Source of the DNA: Paratinospora sagittata
Taxonomy: Eukaryota > Streptophyta > Magnoliopsida > Ranunculales > Menispermaceae
Length of the DNA: 64,000 bases
Direction of reading: 5' to 3'
NCBI GenBank assembly: GCA_035771175.1
Contig: CM069605.1
Span: 22,398,288 to 22,462,287, forward strand
Position numbers and translations under genes: made by a program. Shown here piece after piece: positions 52,577 through 63,239 of this stretch (within the stretch, counting starts at the first letter, position 1; every line of letters begins with the position of its first letter). Under the pieces are notes generated by a model. That model was not told where the DNA came from, did no database searches, and was given only the letters and a program-made list of their open reading frames with translations.

Positions 52577-53723
52577 CGAGCTTGATGTTTTGTAGACTTC
52601 GAAAGCTATTGTTTGATGTGTTCTTGATGCAATACAAGTGGTGTGTTCGTTTTTGATGTATTATTTTACCGAGACCACTTCAAATACTTACAGTTTAACA
52701 CAATGGATAGCCTCTACAAATCTAAGCACAAAAGGAATAAAATGAAGAACTTGCTGAACAATGACGTTATCATCAAGACAGATTGCAATTTTGATTCAAT
52801 TCCAGGCTTCTTCTCTTGGAAAACTCTTTGGAAAGCTCAATCTACCTTGCAAAAATCATGTGTGTTGTATTTTTGAAAATCAGAGAATGAGTGTTTTATA
52901 AAATTAGAAGTTGCAGGTTAAAGAGCAAGAGAGTACAAAATGATTTGAATTCAAAACATTGTTCAATCTAAAGTTGTTTTGGGCGTGCGAGACAATGGGA
53001 ATCATCTAGGTGTTAGTAGAAAATATTTCAATAAAGATAACCTGGCAAAACTGTGTAGGGAATAGAAAAATCGAACAAGCATAAGTGCCCAAATTTTTCT
53101 CGTTAGAAATATCAGATTTTTGTCTCAGACGTTGATAGCGTGCTATTGGGTTGTGTATCATGTTCTCTTTTAGCGGGCTATAGCAGGTCGATATACACAA
53201 ACCCGTGAGCTCGAGTTTTTCAGACTTTCCGATAGCTTGTTATCAAGGCCTATAGTGTGCTATCGCCCATCTCACTAGAAATGGAAAGATCACTGCGAGA
53301 GCTTTATAGCGAGTTATCAAAGGGGATAGCGCGATATAGATAATTTTCCAGAAAAAACATATGTTGTATTATAGAACCCTATCAGCGTCCTTCCAACACT
53401 AATAGTGCGATAGTGCCTTCTGAATATTTTGGCCAATTGCTGGATAGCCTTATTTTTGAAAAATTAATATTTTAACACTTAAGAACCATTCCATTGACAC
53501 AAAACATATTGACATAAGATTAATAATTTTTAAATCATTCAAATCTCATTGAAATTATGATTAAAACCTTTCGAAAAACATTTTTTCAAAATGAAATACT
53601 ATATCGAAGTGATTTTGAAGACTTTGTAATATTCAGAGTTTTAGTGCTGAGATTGTTCGAGATTTTACCCAACACACCAAATATCAAACTAATGCATTAG
53701 ACATGAGATATGTCTTCGTTCTT
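52577..53723 (+). repeat. satellite unit 47 (1147 bp)
   Basis: P-type with ACAAGTGGTG, TTTAACACAATGG, GTGTAGGGAATAG and GACGTTGATAG. Its distal half has one extra A (GAAAAAACAT) and one missing A (TGAATATTTT), which compensate to 1147 bp. It pairs with unit 49. Confidence 0.97.
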
Positions 53724-54870
53724 CGAGCTTGATCTTTTGTAGACTTCGAAAGCTATTGTTTGATGTGTTCTTGATGCAATACAGGTGATGTGTTCGTTTT
53801 TGATGTATTATCTTACCAAGACCTCTTCATATACTTACAGTTTAAAACAATGGATAGCCTCTACAAATCTAAGCACAAAATGAATAAAATGAAGAACTTG
53901 CTGAACAATGACGTTATCATCAAGACAGATTGCAATTTTGATTCAATGCGAGGCTTCTTCTCTTGGAAAACTCTTTGGAATGCTCAATCTAACTTGCAAA
54001 AATCATGTGTGTTGTATTTTTGAAAATCAGAGAATGAGTGTTTTATGAAATTAGAAGTTGCAGGTTAAAGAGCAAGAGAGTACAAAATGATTTGAATTCA
54101 AAACATTGTTCAATCTAAAGTTGTTTTGGGCGTGCGAGACAATGGGAATCATCTAGGTGTTAGTAGAAAATTTTTCAATAAAGACAACCTTGCAAAACTG
54201 TGTAAGGAATAGAAAAATCGAACAAGCATAAGTGTCCAAATTTTTCTCCTTAGAAATATCAGATTTTTGTCTCAGACGTGGATAGCGTGCTGTTGGGTTG
54301 TGTATCATGTTCTCTTTTAGCGGGCTATAGCAGGTCGATATACACAAACCCGTGAGCTCGAGTTTTTCAGACTTTCCGATAGCTTGTTATCAAGGCCTAT
54401 AGTGTGCTATCGCCCATCTCACTAGAAATGGAAAGATCACTGCGAGAGCTTTATAGCGAGTTATCAAAGGGGATAGCGCGATATAGATAATTTTCCAGAA
54501 AAAACATATGTTGTATTATAGAACCCTATCAGCGTCCTTCCAACACTAATAGTGCGATAGTGCCTTCTGAATATTTTGGCCAATTGCTGGATAGCCTTAT
54601 TTTTGAAAAATTAATATTTTAACACTTAAGAACCATTCCATTGACACAAAACATATTGACATAAGATTAATAATTTTTAAATCATTCAAATCTCATTGAA
54701 ATTATGATTAAAACCTTTCGAAAAACATTTTTTCAAAATGAAATACTATATCGAAGTGATTTTGAAGACTTTGCAATTTTCAGATTTTTAGTGCTGAGAT
54801 TGATCGAGATTTTACCCAACACACCAAATATCAAACTAATGCATTAGACATGAGATATGTCTTCGGTCTT
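53724..54870 (+). repeat. satellite unit 48 (1147 bp)
   Basis: M-type with CCAAGACCTCTTC, CACAAAATGAAT and AAGACAACC, all shared with unit 50. Its distal half is like unit 47. Private variant: CTTCGGTCTTC near 54862. Confidence 0.97.
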
Positions 54871-56017
54871 CGAGCTTGATGTTTTGTAGACTTCGAAAGC
54901 TATTGTTTGATGTGTTCTTGATGCAATACAAGTGGTGTGTTCGTTTTTGATGTATTATTTTACCGAGACCACTTCAAATACTTACAGTTTAACACAATGG
55001 ATAGCCTCTACAAATCTAAGCACAAAAGGAATAAAATGAAGAACTTGCTGAACAATGACGTTATCATCAAGACAGATTGCAATTTTGATTCAATTCCAGG
55101 CTTCTTCTCTTGGAAAACTCTTTGGAAAGCTCAATCTACCTTGCAAAAATCATGTGTGTTGTATTTTTGAAAATCAGAGAATGAGTGTTTTATAAAATTA
55201 GAAGTTGCAGGTTAAAGAGCAAGAGAGTACAAAATGATTTGAATTCAAAACATTGTTCAATCTAAAGTTGTTTTGGGCGTGCGAGACAATGGGAATCATC
55301 TAGGTGTTAGTAGAAAATATTTCAATAAAGAAAACCTGGCAAAACTGTGTAGGGAATAGAAAAATCGTACAAGCATAAGTGTCCAAATTTTTCTCGTTAG
55401 AAATATCAGATTTTTGTCTCAGACGTTGATAGCGTGCTATTGGGTTGTGTATCATGTTCTCTTTTAGCGGGCTATAGCAGGTCGATATACACAAACCCGT
55501 GAGCTCGAGTTTTTCAGACTTTCCGATAGCTTGTTATCAAGGCCTATAGTGTGCTATCGCCCATCTCACTAGAAATGGAAAGATCACTGCGAGAGCTTTA
55601 TAGCGAGTTATCAAAGGGGATAGCGCGATATAGATAATTTTCCAGAAAAAACATATGTTGTATTATAGAACCCTATCAGCGTCCTGCCAACACTAATAGT
55701 GCGATAGTGCCTTCTGAATATTTTGGCCAATTGCTGGATAGCCTTATTTTTGAAAAATTAATATTTTAACACTTAAGAACCATTCCATTGACACAAAACA
55801 TATTGACATAAGATTAATAATTTTTAAATCATTCAAATCTCATTGAAATTATGATTAAAACCTTTCGAAAAACATTTTTTCAAAATGAAATACTATATCG
55901 AAGTGATTTTGAAGACTTTGTAATATTCAGAGTTTTAGTGCTGAGATTGTTCGAGATTTTACCCAACACACCAAATATCAAACTAATGCATTAGACATGA
56001 GATATGTCTTCGTTCTT
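54871..56017 (+). repeat. satellite unit 49 (1147 bp)
   Basis: A copy of unit 47 at 2294 bp. Private variants: AAAGAAAACCTGG, ATCGTACAAG and TCCTGCCAAC. Confidence 0.97.
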
Positions 56018-57164
56018 CGAGCTTGATCTTTTGTAGACTTCGAAAGCTATTGTTTGATGTGTTCTTGATGCAATACAGGTGATGTGTTCGTTTTTGATGT
56101 ATTATCTTACCAAGACCTCTTCATATACTTACAGTTTAAAACAATGGATAGCCTCTACAAATCTAAGCACAAAATGAATAAAATGAAGAACTTGCTGAAC
56201 AATGACGTTATCATCAAGACAGATTGCAATTTTGATTCAATGCGAGGCTTCTTCTCTTGGAAAACTCTTTGGAATGCTCAATCTAACTTGCAAAAATCAT
56301 GTGTGTTGTATTTTTGAAAATCAGAGAATGAGTGTTTTATGAAATTAGAAGTTGCAGGTTAAAGAGCAAGAGAGTACAAAATGATTTGAATTCAAAACAT
56401 TGTTCAATCTAAAGTTGTTTTGGGCGTGCGAGACAATGGGAATCATCTAGGTGTTAGTAGAAAATTTTTCAATAAAGACAACCTTGCAAAACTGTGTAAG
56501 GAATAGAAAAATCGAACAAGCATAAGTGTCCAAATTTTTCTCCTTAGAAATATCAGATTTTTGTCTCAGACGTGGATAGCGTGCTGTTGGGTTGTGTATC
56601 ATGTTCTCTTTTAGCGGGCTATAGCAGGTCGATATACACAAACCCGTGAGCTCGAGTTTTTCAGACTTTCCGATAGCTTGTTATCAAGGCCTATAGTGCG
56701 CTATCGCCCATCTCACTAGAAATGGAAAGATCACTGCAAGAGCTTTATAGCGAGTTATCAAAGGGGATAGCGCCATATAGATAATTTTCCAGAAAAACAT
56801 ATGTTGTATTATAGAACCCTATCAGCGTCCTATCAACACTAATAGTGCGATAGTGCCTTCTGAAATATTTTGGCCAATTGCTGGATCGCCTTATTTTTGA
56901 AAAATTAATATTTTGACACTTAAGAACCATTCCATTGACACAAAACATATTGATATAAGATTAATAATTTTTAAATCATTCAAATCTCATTGAAATTATG
57001 ATTAAAACCTTTCGAAAAACATTTTTTCAAAATGAAATACTATATCGAAGTGATTTTGAAGACTTTGCAATTTTCAGATTTTTAGTGCTGAGATTGATCG
57101 AGATTTTACCCAACACACCAAATATCAAACTAATGCATTAGACATGAGATATGTCTTCGTTCTT
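56018..57164 (+). repeat. satellite unit 50 (1147 bp)
   Basis: A copy of unit 48 up to about 56695, then a standard core tail with private changes GCGCCATATAG and GGATCGCC. The last unit of the core. Confidence 0.97.
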
Positions 57165-58647
57165 CGAGCTTGATGTTTTGTAGACTTCGAAAGCTATTGT
57201 TTGATGTGTTCTTGATGCAATACAAGTGGTGTGTTCGTTTTTGATGTATTATTTTACCGAGACCACTTCAAATACTTACAGTTTAAGACAATGGATAGCC
57301 TCTACAAATCTAAGCACAAAAGGAATAAAATGAAGAACTTGCTGAACAATGACGTTATCATCAAGACAGATTGCAATTTTGATTCAATTCCAGGCTTCTT
57401 CTCTTGGAAAACTCTTTGGAAAGCTCAATCTACCTTGCAAAAATCATGTGTGTTGTATTTTTGAAAATCAGAGAATGAGTGTTTTATAAAATTAGAAGTT
57501 GCAGGTTAAAGAGCAAGAGAGTACAAAATCATTTGAATTCAAAACATTGTTCAATCTAAAGTTGTTTTGGGCGTGCGAGACAATGGGAATCATCTAGGTG
57601 TTAGTAGAAAATTTTTCAATAAAGATAACCTTGCAAAACTGTGTAAGGAATAGAAAAATCAAACAAGCATAAGTGTCCAAATTTTTCTCCTTAGAAATAT
57701 CAGATTTTTGTCTCAGACGTGGATAGCGTGCTGTTGGGTTGTGTATCATGTTCTCTTTTAGCGGGCTATAGCAGGTCGATATACACAAACCCGTGAGCTC
57801 GAGTTTTTTAGACTTTCCGATAGCTTGTTATCTTGCAGGTTAAAGAGCAAGAGAGTACAAAACGATTTGAATTCAAAACGTTGTTCAATCTAAAGTTGTT
57901 TTGGGCGTGCGAGACAATGGGAATCATCTAGGTGTTAGTAGAAAATATTTCAATAAAGATAACCTTGCAAAACTGTGTAAGGAATAGAAAAATCGAGCAA
58001 GCATAATTGTCCAGATGTTTCTCGTTAGAAATATCTGATTTTTGTCTCAGACGTGGATAGCGCGCTGTTGGGTTGTGTATCATGTCCTCTTTTAGCAGGC
58101 TATAGCAGGTCGATATACACAAACCCGTGAGCTCGAGTTTTTCAGACTTTCCGATAGCGTGTTATCAACGCCTATAGCGCGCTATTGCCCATCGCACTAA
58201 AAATGGAAAGATCACTGCAACCACTTTATAAGGAGTTATCAAAGGGGACAGCGCGCTATACATAATTTTCCAGAAAAACATATGTTTTATTATAGAACCC
58301 TATCAGCGTGCTATCAACACTGATAGTGCGATAGTGCCTTGTGAAAAATTTTGGCCAATTCTGGATAGCCTTATTTTTGAAAAATTAATATTTTGACACT
58401 TAAGAACCATTCCATTGACACAAAACATATTGATATAAGATTAATAATTTTTAAATCATTCAAATCTCATTGAAATTATGATTAAAACCTTTCGAACATC
58501 ATTTTTTCAAAATGAAATACTATATCGAAGTAATTTTTGTAGACTTTGTAATATTCAGAGTTTTAGTGTTGAGATTGATCGAGATTTTACCATACACACC
58601 AAAGATCAAACTAATGCATTAGACATGTGAGATATGTCTTCGTTCTT
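57165..58647 (+). repeat. satellite unit 51, composite with 334-bp partial duplication (1483 bp)
   Basis: The first 668 bp (57165-57832) are core P-type. At 57832/57833 the sequence steps back, so that the unit segment at 57499-57832 is present a second time. The second copy and all that follows are of the alpha-type right flank (GATTTGAATTCAAAACG, CGAACATCAT). No shared bases are seen at the junction. The unit therefore has two EcoRI sites, at 57535 and 57869. Confidence 0.96.
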
Positions 58648-59793
58648 CGAGCTTTATCTTTTCTAGACTTCGAAAGCTATTGTTTGATGTGATCTTGATG
58701 CAATACAGGTGATTTGTTCGTTTTTTATGTGTTGTCTTACCGAGACCACTTCATATACTTACAGTTTAAAACAATGGATAGCCACTGCAAATCTAAGCAC
58801 AAAAGGAATAAAATGAAGAATTTGCTGAACAATGACGTTATCATCAAGACAGATTGCAATTTTGATTCAATTCGAGGCTTCTTTTCTTGGAAAACTCTTT
58901 GGAAAGCTCAATCTAACTTCCAAAAATCATGTGTGTTGTATTTTTGAAAATCAGAGAATGAGTGTTTTATAAAATTAGAAGTTGCAGGTTAAAGAGCAAG
59001 AGAGTACAAAATGATTTGAATTCAAAACATTGTTCAATCTAAAGTTGGTTTGGGCGTGCGAGACACTGGGAATCATCTAGGTTTTAGTAGAGAATATTTC
59101 AATAAAGATAACCTAGCAAACTGTGTAAGGAATGGAAAAATCGAGCAAGCATAAGTGTCCAAATTTTTCTCGTTAGAAAAATCTGACTTTTGTCTCAAAC
59201 GTGGATAGCGTGCTATTGGGTTGTGTATCACGTTCTCTTTTAGCAGGCTATAGCAGGTCGATATACAAAAACCCGTGAGCTCGAGTTTTTCAGACTTTCC
59301 GATAGCGTGTTATCAAGGCCTATAGCGCGCTATTGCCCATCTAACAAAAAATGGAAAGATCACTGCAAGAGCTTTATAGCGAGTTATCAAAGGGGATAGC
59401 GCGCTATAGATAATTTTCCAGAAAAACATTTGTTTTATTATAGAACCCTATCAGCGTGCTATCAACACTGATAGTGCGCTAGTGCCTTCTAAAAATTTTT
59501 GGCCAATTGCTGGATAGCCTTATTTTTGAAAAATTAATATTTTGACACTTAAGAACCGTTCCATTGACACAAAACATATTGATATAAGATTAATCATTTT
59601 TAAATCATTCAAATCTCATTGAAATTATGATTAAAACCTTTCGAAAAACATTTTTTCAAAATGAAATACTATATCGAAGTGATTTTGAAGACTTTGCAAT
59701 TTTCAGATTTTTAGTGCTGAGATTGATCGAGATTTTACCCAACACACCAAATATCAAACTAATGCATTAGACATGAGATATGTCTTCGTTCTT
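58648..59793 (+). repeat. satellite unit 52 (1146 bp)
   Basis: Strongly marked: GCTTTATCTTTTCTAGAC, AGCCACTGCAAA, AGTTGGTTTGGG, GACACTGGG, ACCTAGCAAACTG, AATCTGACTTTT. All recur in unit 55. Its last part, from about 59640, belongs to the core-like patch described separately. Confidence 0.97.
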
Positions 59794-60025
59794 CGAGCTT
59801 GATGTTTTGTAGACTTCGAAAGCTATTGTTTGATGTGTTCTTGATGCAATACAAGTGGTGTGTTCGTTTTTGATGTATTATTTTACCGAGACCACTTCAA
59901 ATACTTACAGTTTAACACAATGGATAGCCTCTACAAATCTAAGCACAAAAGGAATAAAATGAAGAACTTGCTGAACAATGACGTTATCATCAAGACAGAT
60001 TGCAATTTTGATTCAATTCCAGGCT
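59640..60025 (+). repeat. core-like patch inside the right flank (putative conversion tract)
   Basis: On the left, unit 52 matches unit 55 up to at least TTAATCATTTTT (about 59592-59603). From CGAAAAACAT near 59642 to CAATTCCAGGC near 60020 the sequence is core P-type, closest to units 47 and 49 (ACAAGTGG, TTTAACACAATGG). From CTCTTCG at about 60035 it again matches unit 56. Length is preserved. Gene conversion or double exchange is the inferred cause. Confidence 0.8.
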
Positions 60026-60941
60026 TCTTCTCTTCGAAAACTCTTTGGAAAGCTCAATCTAACTTCCAAAAATCATGTGTGTTGTATTTTTGAAAATCAG
60101 AGAATGAGTGTTTTATAAAATTATAAGTTGCAGGTTAAAGAGCAAGAGAGTACAAAATGATTTGAATTCAAAACATTGTTCAATCTAAAGTTGTTTTGGG
60201 CGTGCGAGACAATGGGAATCATCTAGGTGTTAGTAGAAAATATTTCAATAAAGATAACCTTGCAAAACTGTGTAAGGAATAGAAAAATCGAGCATGCATA
60301 AGTGTCCAGATTTTTCTCGTTAGAAATATCAGATTTTTGTCTCAGATGTGGATAGCGTGCTATTGTGTTGTGTATCACGTTCTCTTTTAGCAGGCTATAG
60401 CAGGTCGATATACAAAAACCCGTGAGCTCGAGTTTTTCAGACTTTCCGATAGCGTGTTATCAAGGCCTATAGCGCGCTATTGCCCATCTCACTAAAAATG
60501 GAAAGATCACTGCAACAACTTTATAAGGAGTTATCAAAGGGGATAGGGCGCTATAGATAATTTTCCAGAAAAACATATGTTTTATTATAGAACCCTATCA
60601 GCGTGCTATCAACACTGATAGTGCGCTAGTGCCTTCTGGAAAATTTTGGCCAATTGCTGGATAGCCTTATTTTTGAAAAAATTAATATTTTGACACTTAA
60701 GAACCCTTCCATTGACACAAAACATATTGATATAAGATTAATAATTTTTAAATCATTCAAATCTCATTGAAATTATGATTAAAACCTTTCGAAAAACATA
60801 TTTTCAAAATGAAATACTATATCGAAGTGATTTTGAAGACTTTGTAATATTTAGAGTTTTAGTGCTGAGATTGATCGAGATTTTACCCAACACACCAAAT
60901 ATCAAACTAATGCATTAGAGTTGAGATATGTCTTCGTTCTT
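59794..60941 (+). repeat. satellite unit 53 (1148 bp), mosaic
   Basis: The first part, to about 60020, is core P-type (ACAAGTGGTG, TTTAACACAATGG, CAATTCCAGGC). From 60035 (CTCTTCGAAAAC) it matches unit 56. Markers of the flank part: AATTATAAGTTGC, GAGCATGCAT, ATTGTGTTGTG and GATAGGGCGCTATAG. Confidence 0.97.
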
Positions 60942-62091
60942 CGAGCTTGATCTTTTGTAGACTTCGAAAGCTATTGTTTGATGTGTTCTTGATGCAATAC
61001 AGGTGATGTGTTCATTTTTTATGTGTTATCTTACCGAGACCACTTCATATACTTACAGTTTAAGACAATGGATAGCCTCTGCAAATCTAAGCACAAAAGG
61101 AATAAAATGAAGAACTTGCTGAACAATGACGTTAACATCAAGACAGATTGCAATTTTGATTCAATTCGAGGCTTGTTCTCTTGGAAAACTCTTTGGAAAG
61201 CTCAATCTAACTTGCAAAAATCATGTGTGTTGTATTTTTGAAAATCAAAGAATGAGTGTTTTATAAAATTAGAAGTTGCAGGTTAAAGAGCAAGAAAGTA
61301 CAAAACGATTTGAATTCAAAACGTTGTTCAATCTAAAGTTGTTTTGGGCGTGCGAGACAATGGGAATCATCTAGGTGTTAGTAGAAAATATTTCAATAAA
61401 GATAACCTTGCAAAACTGTGTAAGGAATAGAAAAATCGAGCAAGCATAATTGTCCAGATTTTTCTCGTTAGAAATATCAGATTTTTGTCTCAGACGTGGA
61501 TAGCGCGCTATTGGGTTGTGTATCATGTCCTCTTTTAGCAGGCTATAGCAGGTCGATATACACAAACCCGTGAGCTCGAGTTTTTCAGACTTTCCGATAG
61601 CGTGTTATCAACGCCTATAGCGCGCTATTGCCCATCGCACTAAAAATGGAAAGATCACTGCAACCACTTTATAAGGAGTTATCAAAGGGGACAGCGCGCT
61701 ATACATAATTTTCCAGAAAAACATATGTTTTATTATAGAACCCTATCAGCGTGCTATCAACACTGATAGTGCGATAGTGCCTTGTGAAAAATTTTGGCCA
61801 ATTGCTGGATAGCCTTATTTTTGAAAAATTAATATTTTGACACTTAAGAACCATTCCATTGACACAAAACATATTGATATAAGATTAATAATTTTTAAAT
61901 CATTCAAATCTCATTGAAATTATGATTAAAACCTTTCGAACATCATTTTTTCAAAATGAAATACTATATCGAAGTAATTTTTGTAGACTTTGTAATATTC
62001 AGAGTTTTAGTGTTGAGATTGATCGAGATTTTACCATACACACCAAAGATCAAACTAATGCATTAAACATGTGAGATATGTCTTCGTTCTT
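60942..62091 (+). repeat. satellite unit 54 (1150 bp)
   Basis: The distal part, from TTGCAGG at 61276, matches the second copy in unit 51 (AAAACGATTT, AAACGTTGTTC). Private variants: GTTAACATC near 61131, GGCTTGTTCTC near 61171 and AAGAAAGTAC. Confidence 0.97.
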
Positions 62092-63239
62092 CGAGCTTTA
62101 TCTTTTCTAGACTTCGAAAGCTATTGTTTGATGTGTTCTTGATGCAATACAGGTGATTTGTTCGTTTTTTATGTGTTGTCTTACCGAGACCACTTCATAT
62201 ACTTACAGTTTAAAACAATGGATAGCCACTGCAAATCTAAGCACAAAAGGAATAAAATGAAGAATTTGCTGAACAATGACGTTATCATCAAGACAGATTG
62301 CAATTTTGATTCAATTCGAGGCTTCTTTTCTTGGAAAACTCTTTGGAAAGCTCAATCTAACTTCCAAAAATCATGTGTGTTGTATTTTTGAAAATCAGAG
62401 AATGAGTGTTTTATAAAATTAGAAGTTGCAGGTTAAAGAGCAAGAGAGTACAAAATGATTTGAGTTCAAAACATTGTTCAATCTAAAGTTGGTTTGGGCG
62501 TGCGAGACACTGGGAATCATCTAGGTTTTAGTAGAGAATATTTCAATAAAGATAACCTAGCAAACTGTGTAAGGAATGGAAAAATCGAGCAAGCATAAGT
62601 GTCCAAATTTTTCTCGTTAGAAAAATCTGACTTTTGTCTCAAACGTGGATAGCGTGCTATTGGGTTGTGTATCACGTTCTCTTTTAGCAGGCTATAGCAG
62701 GTCGATATACAAAAACCCGTGAGCTCGAGTTTTTCAGACTTTCCGATAGCGTGTTATCAAGGCCTATAGCGCGCTATTGCCCATCTAACTAAAAATGGAA
62801 AGATCACTGCAAGAGCTTTATAGCGAGTTATCAAAGGGGATAGCGCGCTATAGATAATTTTCCAGAAAAACATTTGTTTTATTATAGAACCCTATCAGCG
62901 TGCTATCAACACTGATAGTGCGCTAGTGCCTTCTAAAAATTTTTGGCCAATTGCTGGATAGCCTTATTTTTGAAAAATTAATATTTTGACACTTAAGAAC
63001 CGTTCCATTGACACAAAACATATTGATATAAGATTAATCATTTTTAAATCATTCAAATTTCATTGAAATTATGATTAAAACCTTTCGAACATCATTTTTT
63101 CAAAATGAAATACTATATCGAAGTAATTTTGAAGACTTTGTAATATACAGAGTTTTAGTGCTGAGATTGATCGAGATTTTACCCAACACACCAAAGATCA
63201 AACTAATGCATTAGACATGTGAGATATGTCTTCGTTCTT
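62092..63239 (+). repeat. satellite unit 55 (1148 bp)
   Basis: A copy of unit 52 at about 3444 bp, keeping the alpha tail (CGAACATCAT near 63084) where unit 52 has the core-like patch. The EcoRI site is lost (GAGTTC at 62462). Confidence 0.97.

Larger units (their letters stand above)
52577..56695 (+). repeat. two-unit duplication, period 2294 bp
   Basis: Unit 47 recurs as 49 and unit 48 as 50, sharing TTTAACACAATGG, GACGTTGATAG, CCAAGACCTCTTC and CACAAAATGAAT. Identity between 48 and 50 ends near 56695, where unit 50 has AGTGCGCTATCG and unit 48 has AGTGTGCTATCG. Confidence 0.88.
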
